Shown: positions 36,282 through 41,973 of the stretch, one piece after another
Layout of the letters: every line of letters begins with the position of its first letter
Numbering within the stretch: position 1 is the stretch's first letter
Assembly: GCF_009184865.1 (NCBI RefSeq)
Contig: NZ_CP045096.1
Coordinates: forward strand, 3,720,001-3,784,000
Direction: 5' to 3'
DNA length: 64,000 nucleotides
Source of the DNA: Streptomyces phaeolivaceus
GTDB lineage: Bacteria > Actinomycetota > Actinomycetes > Streptomycetales > Streptomycetaceae
Program-made: the position numbers and the translations under genes
The notes under the pieces: generated by a model
What the model saw: the letters and a program-made list of their open reading frames with translations, nothing else
What the model was told of the DNA's origin: nothing
The model's database searches: none

Positions 36282-37180
36282 CAGGCGGCCTTGGCGGCGC
36301 GCTCGGCGAGGAGCGTGTCCCGCAGCGTGCGGGCGTTTACCGGGGAGGTGCGGAGCGTGCGGCGGATGCCTTCGGCGGTCATCTTGGCGTCCGGCCAATC
36401 GGCCGTCGCCGTCCGTGCCTCGTTCAGGAGTTGCGCCGCCGTGCGGCGCGGCCGGGCCGATCGAGCGACCTCGGGAACCCGACCGGTCGCCCGGCGGGCC
36501 GGGGTCGACTCCGCCGCAACCGCCCGCTTCTCGATCGAGGCGACCACCGGGGCGACGACCGGGGCGATGACGGGTACGGGCTTGAGCGGGAGCGTCGACT
36601 TCGTGAAGTCGACCGCCACCGGATCGGGCATCCGCACGACCGTCGCCGTGATCGGCTCCGGGGTCGATTCCGGCAGGTCAGCCGTAGACCGTTTCATTGT
36701 GGTCTCGGTAGATTCCTCCGCATTCGCGGTCGGGGTGGGAATCGGGGCGGGGCGGTGGTGCAGCACCTTGGCGACCAGATCGGAACCGAAGTAGATCGAC
36801 CCGACCGGAAGCGACGTCGCGAGCAGCACGAGCGCGTAGTTCGCCGGGTTCCAGTCGGCCAGTCGGCCCCAGTCGACCGACGCGCCGTGCAGTTCCGGCA
36901 CGAGACCGTGCACGTAGTTGAGGACCAGCGAGGCGAGGGTGTAGGTGCCCAGCACCCGCAGCGCGAACCTGCGGTCGTCGTCGGCCAGCACCAGCGCGGC
37001 GACCAGCGCGAGCGCCATCAGACCGTCGACCACGAACGGGTACAGCGTCGCGGCCGTGGCATCCGCGCCGATCGCGCTCGCCACGTCCCGCAGCGCGTTC
37101 CACGACACCCGGAACGCCATACCCACCACCGCGACCAGCGCCAGGACCAGCGCCGCCTTTCCCGTGCGATTGAGGTTCAT
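36281..37180 (-). CDS. DUF2637 membrane protein (Spd-like)
   Basis: A 299-residue protein. Four membrane helices in the first 130 residues (ALVLALVAVVGMAFRVSWNAL, LYPFVVDGLMALALVAALVLA, then two more), which is the DUF2637 domain, followed by a Pro/Thr-rich cytoplasmic linker and a C-terminal helical region with TAAQLLNEARTATADWPDAKM that resembles a DNA-binding or replication-relaxation segment. Such proteins are common in AICEs and are thought to help intramycelial spread. It overlaps the PycTM-like gene by 4 bp. Confidence 0.85.
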   Translation of the reverse strand: MNLNRTGKAALVLALVAVVGMAFRVSWNALRDVASAIGADATAATLYPFVVDGLMALALVAALVLADDDRRFALRVLGTYTLASLVLNYVHGLVPELHGASVDWGRLADWNPANYALVLLATSLPVGSIYFGSDLVAKVLHHRPAPIPTPTANAEESTETTMKRSTADLPESTPEPITATVVRMPDPVAVDFTKSTLPLKPVPVIAPVVAPVVASIEKRAVAAESTPARRATGRVPEVARSARPRRTAAQLLNEARTATADWPDAKMTAEGIRRTLRTSPVNARTLRDTLLAERAAKAA

Positions 37181-37626
37181 CGCGCACCCCCCACCACAGC
37201 GATCACGACCGCGAGGACGAGCAGGGCGCCGCCGACGCAGGTGAGGTCGATGGCACGGCGCAGGCCGGTGTACTTGGCGACCGCGAGCCGGGACAACCCG
37301 GCGATGTCGGCGCTGAGGTCGACCTGCGCGAGCGTGGCGGTGATCTCCTCGGCGGTGAGCGTCGACCACAGCGGGAAGCCGTGACGGCCCTTGACGTTCG
37401 GCCGCACTGACCGCAGCAGCAAACCCGCCGCCACGACCAGCAACCCCATCCCGAGACCACCCGCGATGCATGCGGGGAGGGCCAGGGGGACGTCCCGGGC
37501 GACCGTCCACGAACCGGCGAGGACCGCACCGACGAACGCCAACAGGAGACCGGTCTTGGTGTCGGTCCGCGCGATCTCCGCCTTCACCTCCGCATGAGCG
37601 GCGGCCAGGGTCTGAGGAGTGCTCAT
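37177..37626 (-). CDS. PycTM-like membrane protein (Pycsar effector family)
   Basis: A 149-residue protein matching the three-helix PycTM pattern: EVKAEIARTDTKTGLLLAFVGAVLAG (helix 1 with the preceding aspartate), a second helix LGMGLLVVAAGLLLRSVRP, a polar region with STLTAEEITATLAQ and AVAKYTGLRRAID, and a last helix LTCVGGALLVLAVVIAVVG. PycTM proteins are membrane-disrupting effectors of the cyclic-UMP/CMP Pycsar defence. No cyclase is encoded nearby, so here it may serve transfer or exclusion. It overlaps both neighbours by 4 bp. Confidence 0.78.
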   Translation of the reverse strand: MSTPQTLAAAHAEVKAEIARTDTKTGLLLAFVGAVLAGSWTVARDVPLALPACIAGGLGMGLLVVAAGLLLRSVRPNVKGRHGFPLWSTLTAEEITATLAQVDLSADIAGLSRLAVAKYTGLRRAIDLTCVGGALLVLAVVIAVVGGAR

Positions 37627-38084
37627 GCCGCACCGCCGATCACGGTCAGCTCGTCGATGAAGGGACGGCTCTGCTCGCCCCAGGGGCACTTCGCGTCCCC
37701 GTCCCACTCGACCCCGGTGTACTCGCGGCCGTAGTTGGGGTGGTTGGCGTTGGTGACGCGCCCGGTCCAGTACCCGAGGGCCGTACCGAGACGACCCTCA
37801 GGGCTCGACACCCGGGTGCCCTTGGGGAGGTCAGCGGCGGTCAGCGTGTTGGGGGTGGTCGGCGTCGTGGCCTCGCCCTGCCCACGCAGTTCCGCCAGCA
37901 GGGCTGTGCCCTTCTGCGTCAGCGCGCTCTGCACGGGGTGGATCAGGTCACGGGCGATCAGGGCGCGTTCCGTGCGGACATCGCACCAGACCACTTCGCC
38001 GCCCTCGCCGGTGTAGAGCGCGCGGAGCATCGGTTCGCTCAGCTTGTGAGCTTTGAGGATCTGGGAGACGGACGCAGCACTCAT
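37623..38084 (-). CDS. AICE hypothetical protein with N-terminal wHTH-like region
   Basis: Function unknown. A 153-residue protein: residues 1-70 look like a winged helix (ASVSQILKAHKLSEPMLRALYTG... ALTQKGTALLAEL), then LPKGTRVSSPEGRLGTALGYW...GREYTGVEWDGDA, a small beta-domain rich in Gly and aromatics. Possibly an operon regulator. It overlaps neighbours on both sides by 4 bp. Confidence 0.75.
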   Translation of the reverse strand: MSAASVSQILKAHKLSEPMLRALYTGEGGEVVWCDVRTERALIARDLIHPVQSALTQKGTALLAELRGQGEATTPTTPNTLTAADLPKGTRVSSPEGRLGTALGYWTGRVTNANHPNYGREYTGVEWDGDAKCPWGEQSRPFIDELTVIGGAA

Positions 38085-38350
38085 GCGGCACCCCCGGGCA
38101 GGCTCGCAGCGTCCGCGCTGTTGAGCAGGGCGACGCGGGCGGCGAGCGCCCGGCGGCGGGCCCGGCGGATACGGCGGATGTCCAGCTCGGTCGGGGTGCG
38201 GTCGAGGGTGATGATCTGCGCGTCCAGCAGGGCGACGTCCGCCAGGATGACGGGCATCTCCACCTCGATCGCATCCAGCTCCGCGTTCGTCGGCTCGACG
38301 AAGTCGGCGAACGCGGTAACAGCGTCCTGAACAGTCACGATGGAACTCAT
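38081..38350 (-). CDS. DUF6284 family protein (AICE)
   Basis: An 89-residue protein of the DUF6284 type: IVTVQDAVTAFADFVEPTNAELDAIEVEMPVILADVALLDAQI, then LDIRRIRRARRRALAARVALLN. It looks like a single helical hairpin with a very basic second half. First cistron of the 38084-to-35575 overlapping gene run; its leader carries a hairpin and the structured RNA copy A. Confidence 0.8.
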   Translation of the reverse strand: MSSIVTVQDAVTAFADFVEPTNAELDAIEVEMPVILADVALLDAQIITLDRTPTELDIRRIRRARRRALAARVALLNSADAASLPGGAA

Positions 38351-38388
38351 TGGGTCGTGTTCCTTCCACAGGGGTGAACGGCCCGACA

Positions 38389-38418
38389 GCACCCCCGGAG
38401 TTGCCTCTCCGGGGGTGC
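38389..38418. terminator. Terminator or attenuator in the DUF6284 leader
   Basis: Perfect 12-bp stem GCACCCCCGGAG with 38407-38418, 6-nt loop, 38 bp upstream of the DUF6284 ATG and downstream of RNA copy A, so it could attenuate the transfer operon. Confidence 0.6.
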
Positions 38419-38441
38419 GCGCCGTTGAAGGGGATTGATCA

Positions 38442-38533
38442 GCCGCACGAATCACGTGTGCGGCACGGCCGCAGATGACTGCGGCCGGAGTGCCCCCGCC
38501 GGGAGTTGAACCCGGCGTTGCGACCATCGGGGC
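38442..38533 (-). ncRNA. tRNA-T-arm-like structured RNA, copy A
   Basis: Read on the minus strand: 6-nt arm GCCCCG (38533-38528), 12-nt linker, T-arm CCGGGTTCAACTCCCGG (38515-38499), 7-nt arm CGGGGGC then ACTCC, hairpin 1 with GGCCGC/GCGGCC stems (38486-38467), GT, hairpin 2 GCCGCAC/GTGCGGC (38464-38442). Same architecture as copy B with compensatory changes. No D-arm or anticodon arm, so not a tRNA. Confidence 0.65.
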
Positions 38534-38544
38534 GATTGGGCTGG

Positions 38545-38760
38545 TCAGAGCCGGTTGGGCTTGAGCAGCCAGAAGTTGATGCACGCTCCCGCCAGACGCG
38601 GGTCCTGCCCGGTGACACTCCCGTACACCTGCGAAAGAACGTCCTGCTCCGTGCTGCCTTCCTCCGGGGTGAGGGTGCCGTTGCGCGTCACCGACATCAG
38701 CCCCGGCTTCTCCAGCGTCAGGATGTAGAGGTGCGTTCCCTGCACGGCCTGCGCGCTCAT
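38545..38760 (-). CDS. Small AICE protein
   Basis: Function unknown. A 71-residue protein, MSAQAVQGTHLYILTLEK..., with GTLTPEEGSTEQDVLSQVYG and a C-terminal INFWLLKPNRL. It is flanked on both sides by copies of the structured RNA; copy B is its leader. GAGGGAG lies 6 bases before ATG 38760. It may be the first gene of the leftward transfer operon. Confidence 0.72.
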   Translation of the reverse strand: MSAQAVQGTHLYILTLEKPGLMSVTRNGTLTPEEGSTEQDVLSQVYGSVTGQDPRLAGACINFWLLKPNRL

Positions 38761-38787
38761 CGCCATCTCCCTCGTTCGTGGTGGAAA

Positions 38788-38875
38788 GCCGCGCGAACCA
38801 CGCACGGCACGGCCGCTGAGCAGCGGCCAAAGTGCCCCGGACCGGACTCGAACCGGTCAGGCTGCCTTGCGGGAC
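38788..38875 (-). ncRNA. tRNA-T-arm-like structured RNA, copy B
   Basis: Minus strand: arm GTCCCG (38875-38870), 12-nt linker, T-arm ACCGGTTCGAGTCCGGT (38857-38841), arm CCGGGGC then ACTTT, hairpin 1 GGCCGC/GCGGCC (38828-38811), GT, hairpin 2 GCCGTGCG/CGCGCGGC (38808-38788). It ends 27 bases before the ATG of the 71-residue gene. Confidence 0.65.
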
Positions 38876-38879
38876 TCCG

Positions 38880-39264
38880 CGATCTTTGCCCTTGTCTCAC
38901 CGCACGTCTCGGCTCCACCCGCCCCGCAAGGACGGCATGGGGAGAAGGTGCTTGCTGCGCTCGAATGCGGCAGGGCCTACGGCTTGTCGCTGTTGCCTGA
39001 TGAATCTGACGGCCGCTCATCCCATGTGCAGGCTGCGGTGCGCCCTCTATTGAGTTCTCAACCAACGACCAGCGAGGGCACCCACCCGAACCGAAGGCGA
39101 GCTATCCCAAACCGGCAGGTCAAACAGCCGCGACAGACTCACCCCGACTTGCTTAGGGGGGCTTGCCGTCTCGCTTGATAGGTACGGTAGGCAAACCGGG
39201 AGCTGCGCGCAACCCCCTCTCGCGATAGAGTCTGATAGCCCCCCTAGGCGACGATTGGAGACCA
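38880..39264. promoter_or_regulatory. Divergent control region of the element
   Basis: A 385-bp gene-free stretch between the leftward operon and the rightward HTH-PP2C pair; promoters for both must lie here. It contains a TTGAG-TT-CTCAA inverted repeat at 39050-39061. Short frames here code for low-complexity peptides and are not credible genes. Confidence 0.5.
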
Positions 39265-40110
39265 GTGCACGACGACATGAAGCGGGTCGCTGAGATCTCG
39301 GCCCCCGTCGACCGGGCCAAAGCGGCAATCGACCTGATGGCGACCTATCAGGGCTGGGTGTTGGAGCTGTCCCGCATCCGGCGCGAGGCCATCGAGGAAG
39401 CGCAGGCGTCCGGGATGACTCAGGCCGAAATCGCCGCGCAGCTCGGGGTGAGCCGTGGCCGGGTCGGGCAACTCGCGTCCGCCGGTCCGCCCCCCGAGCG
39501 CGCGTTCTTCGGCACCGACCTGGTGACCGTGTCACTCGGCGGCAAGTACGAAGCAGGCAAGGGCCCTGACCAGAACCCCAGCGAGGTGGTGACCAGGGAA
39601 GACCTCGACAACTTCGAGCATCTGCGCAAGCTGCTCGGCGGCATGAAGCTTGAGGCGCAGTACGAGGTGATCCCGCCGACGGGCATCGTCAACCTGAACC
39701 GGGACAACCACGTCGTGATCTGCGGCCCCCGGTTGTCGCCCATAGTCGCTCAGGTGCTTGAGGGCGACGACAACCTGAGCTTCGCGAAGGATCGAGCCTG
39801 GCATCTGGTGGACCGGAAGACCGGGCAGGAGTACCGGTCCCCGTCCGACGAAGACGGTTCGGCCGGCGACTTCGGTTACCTCGGGCGACTCCCCCGGCTG
39901 GACGGCCGGGGAACGTTCCTCTACATCGCTGGTGTCCACGCCATCGGCGCGAACGGGGTCGTCCACTACCTCGAAAACAATCTGGCTGAGCTGTACCGGG
40001 AAGTCCGGACCAAGCGGTTCTCGACGCTCATTTCCTGCCGCTACGACCCCAACACGCTCGAAGTGTTGGAGAGTCGTCGTGTCACTCCGCTCTACCGACA
40101 CGAGAGCTGA
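39265..40110 (+). CDS. HTH protein with unrecognised C-terminal domain
   Basis: A 281-residue protein. Residues about 20-45 are helical; a helix-turn-helix follows (GMTQAEIAAQLGVSRGRVGQLAS, about 50-73), similar to sigma region 4-like HTHs. The C-terminal 160 residues read as one alpha/beta domain: DNHVVICGPRLSPIVAQVL, DRAWHLVDRKTGQEY, GDFGYLGRLPRLDGRGTFLYIAGVHAIGANG. The repeated hydrophobic strands and GPRLS/AGVHAIG glycine turns suggest a Rossmann-like ligand sensor; I cannot name it. GTG start with GGAG upstream. Two bases before a PP2C-like gene, so one operon. Confidence 0.8.
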   Translation: MHDDMKRVAEISAPVDRAKAAIDLMATYQGWVLELSRIRREAIEEAQASGMTQAEIAAQLGVSRGRVGQLASAGPPPERAFFGTDLVTVSLGGKYEAGKGPDQNPSEVVTREDLDNFEHLRKLLGGMKLEAQYEVIPPTGIVNLNRDNHVVICGPRLSPIVAQVLEGDDNLSFAKDRAWHLVDRKTGQEYRSPSDEDGSAGDFGYLGRLPRLDGRGTFLYIAGVHAIGANGVVHYLENNLAELYREVRTKRFSTLISCRYDPNTLEVLESRRVTPLYRHES

Positions 40111-40112
40111 TC

Positions 40113-40919
40113 ATGCGCGTCTGCATCGACACCCTTCCGGGGGGTGCCGGTCCCAACGAGGACTGGGCCGCTGGCACCCCCACACTCGCCGTTGTGCTGG
40201 ACGGACTCAGCACCGCTGGCCTGACCACAGGGTGTCGTCATGGCGTCCCCTGGTACGTCGCCCACCTCGGCGGTTACCTCGTTGCCGCCCTCTCGGAACC
40301 GGACCGGCCGCTCACAGACGGATTGGCGGACGCTCTCGAACGCGTCGCGGCGATGCATCCTGAGTGTGATCTCGGCAACCCTGGGACGCCGTCAGCCACG
40401 GTCGCGATCCTGCGCCACCGGTACGGCGTGCTTGACCATCTCGTCCTCGCCGACTCCCCCATCGTCTTCGAGGGCGCACAGGACTACTCAGTCGTCACGG
40501 ATCTCCGCGTGGACGACGTGCTTCCCGAATTGCGGGCCGAAGTCGAGCGGCACGAGACGCACACCCCAGAGCACAAGGACGCCCTACAGCGCTTCGTCCT
40601 CGCGCAGCGACAGACGCGGAACACGGCAGACGGGTACTGGGTCGCTGCTTCCGGCCCTGAGGCAGCCGAGCACACCCTGACCGGAACCACGACGCTCGGC
40701 GAAGTCCACGCCGCCGCCGTCATGTCCGACGGAGTGTCGCGGCTCGTCTCCGAGTACGGCATGGCCACATGGTCTGAAGTCTTCGCGACCCTCCGCGCGG
40801 GCGGGCCCCGAGAGCTGATCGAGACCGTGCGCAAGGTCGAAGCGACCGACCCAACTGGCCGCCGTTGGCCGCGCTACAAGTCCGGCGATGACGCGTCGGT
40901 GGCGTTCTGCGAATGGTGA
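40113..40919 (+). CDS. PP2C-like (PPM) protein phosphatase
   Basis: A 268-residue protein with the PPM metal-site pattern: NEDWAAGTPTLAVVLDGLSTA (motif 1 NED and motif 2 DG), VMSDGVSRLV (motif 8) and KSGDDASVAFCEW (motif 11 DD) at the very C-terminus. The usual DGxGG is DGLSTA, so it is divergent, but the metal-binding acids are kept. It probably removes phosphate from Ser/Thr of a partner. No kinase is on the element. Co-transcribed with the HTH protein; last gene before attR. Confidence 0.85.
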   Translation: MRVCIDTLPGGAGPNEDWAAGTPTLAVVLDGLSTAGLTTGCRHGVPWYVAHLGGYLVAALSEPDRPLTDGLADALERVAAMHPECDLGNPGTPSATVAILRHRYGVLDHLVLADSPIVFEGAQDYSVVTDLRVDDVLPELRAEVERHETHTPEHKDALQRFVLAQRQTRNTADGYWVAASGPEAAEHTLTGTTTLGEVHAAAVMSDGVSRLVSEYGMATWSEVFATLRAGGPRELIETVRKVEATDPTGRRWPRYKSGDDASVAFCEW

Positions 40920-40940
40920 CCTGACCGGCACGAACAGACA

Positions 40941-40973
40941 ACGGGCGCGGCCTCATTGCGAGGCCGCGCCCGT
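40941..40973 (+). terminator. Terminator of the HTH-PP2C operon
   Basis: Perfect 14-bp stem ACGGGCGCGGCCTC with 40960-40973, 5-nt loop, 21 bp after the PP2C stop. Confidence 0.88.
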
Positions 40974-41073
40974 CTCAATTTCCGTCTCGTTCACCGCCGT
41001 ACGCGGTCGTTCAGTGGCGTTCACCGGACCCCTGCTCCCCCAGCGTGCGGACGGGATTGAACGACCTTGAACG
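40971..41073. repeat. Right-end repeats (possible Int/Xis arm sites)
   Basis: CGTCTC at 40971 and 40983 (12 bp apart as near attL), CGTTCA at 40988, 41008, 41018 and TGAACG at 41058 and 41068. Steps of 10 and 20 bp put them on one helix face, 35-135 bp inside attR. Confidence 0.5.
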
Positions 41074-41106
41074 AACCCGAATCGGGCCCTGACCAGCAAA
41101 GACAAA

Positions 41107-41149
41107 CCTGCAAAGCGAGTTACGTGGGTTCGATTCCCGCCACGGCCTC
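41107..41149. repeat. attR core (43 bp)
   Basis: Exact copy of 28031-28073. Only the 3' half of the tRNA is present here, with unrelated sequence upstream, showing the tRNA gene was restored at the attL side. Confidence 0.95.
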
Positions 41150-41160
41150 CAGCATCCTCC

Positions 41161-41195
41161 GACGGGCCGACCGCTTCTTCTGCGGTCGGCCCGTC
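41161..41195. terminator. Original tRNA-Cys terminator, displaced by the element
   Basis: Perfect 14-bp stem GACGGGCCGACCGC with 41182-41195, 7-nt loop, 11 bp beyond attR. Before integration it would lie directly after tRNA-Cys. Confidence 0.8.
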
Positions 41196-41222
41196 GGCGT
41201 GTTCGGGGGCCCGTCCGTGGGC

Positions 41223-41828
41223 TCAGAGTTCCGCGCAGGCCTCGTTGCGGAGGGCCTCGACCCAGCAGCCGGTCGCCGTCTTCTCGTGCTTCTCTCGGTG
41301 GAGGAGCCAGAGGGTGAAGGCGAGGGTGGAGATGTCGGCGTCGAGGGGGCAGAGCGTGGACTCGGGCTCGCTCCAGTTGAGGATCGCGCCGGTGGTGCCG
41401 TCGACGACGAGGCTGTTGCCCTCGACGAAGTGGCCGAGGCGGATCAAGTGGGCGGCGTTGGCAGGGAGTTGGGCGGGGGCGGCGTCACCCGGGCGCTCGT
41501 TCGCGTAGTACTCGGCGAGGGTCGGCAGCGGGATGTCCGTGTCGAGGTGGAAGAAGCCGTGGTCCTCGGGCAGGCCCATGTCCCGCAGGAAGCGGCGGGT
41601 CGGCTCGTGGGTGAGCGTGGCCGGGAAGTCGAAGTCCTCGAAGCGCCACACCGTGCTTCTGCCGAACTCCTCGTCCAGCAGCCTGGCGGGCAGGTCCAGC
41701 GCCAGGCCGGAGCGGGTGACCGGGCCACCGGTCAGCACCGCCAGGTCGCTCAGGTCTCTCAGGTCGTTCACATCGTTCAGGTCGTTCAGGTCCGTCAGGC
41801 CCATTGTCCCCATCGTCATTGTGCTCAT
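41223..41828 (-). CDS. SUKH-4 family immunity protein
   Basis: A 201-residue SUKH-superfamily protein; such proteins neutralise polymorphic toxins, though many stand alone. Core: LDEEFGRSTVWRFEDFDFPATLTHEPTRRFLRDMGLP, FFHLDTDIPLPTLAEYYAN, LIRLGHFVEGNSLVVDGTTGAILNWSE. The N-terminus has a short repetitive run (LNDLNDVNDLRDLSDL) encoded by GTTCAGGTC-like 9-bp DNA repeats at about 41757-41800. ATG 41828 was chosen at MSTMTMG. No toxin gene is adjacent. Confidence 0.85.
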   Translation of the reverse strand: MSTMTMGTMGLTDLNDLNDVNDLRDLSDLAVLTGGPVTRSGLALDLPARLLDEEFGRSTVWRFEDFDFPATLTHEPTRRFLRDMGLPEDHGFFHLDTDIPLPTLAEYYANERPGDAAPAQLPANAAHLIRLGHFVEGNSLVVDGTTGAILNWSEPESTLCPLDADISTLAFTLWLLHREKHEKTATGCWVEALRNEACAEL

Positions 41829-41973
41829 GGCTCCCCCCGGCACATGGTTCTCCGCGTGCTTCCCCCGAAGGGATCCCACACCGCCGAGCGGTCGTCGTCC
41901 CCACTGCCAAGAACCATACGCCGCCCCACTGACAACGCCCGCCGTACGCGCGAACACGCACCTCAGGGGCTGT

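Larger units (their letters stand above)
28031..41149. mobile_element. Actinomycete integrative and conjugative element (AICE), Prim-Pol type
   Basis: A unit of about 13.08 kb bounded by 43-bp perfect direct repeats, the left one being the 3' end of tRNA-Cys. It carries tyrosine integrase and excisionase next to attL, a primase-polymerase and DUF3631 ATPase in place of RepSA, an FtsK-like TraB translocase, Spd-like membrane proteins, small AICE-typical proteins (RRQRL zinc protein, DUF2637, DUF6284) and a cargo-like pair near attR. All genes but the last two run leftward. AICEs move as double-stranded DNA using TraB alone. All core modules look intact, so it may still be mobile. Confidence 0.95.

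Noticed and set aside
38490..38533. A true tRNA gene at either T-arm-like structure
   Set aside because: Only a T-arm and short acceptor-like arms with a 12-nt linker can be drawn; no D-arm, anticodon arm or normal length.
38757..39065. Open frames on both strands across 38757-39065 (for example a plus-strand frame reading PRTGLEPVRLPCG)
   Set aside because: They overlap structured RNA copy B; such peptides arise from reading tRNA-like T-arms as protein. No ribosome site or family.
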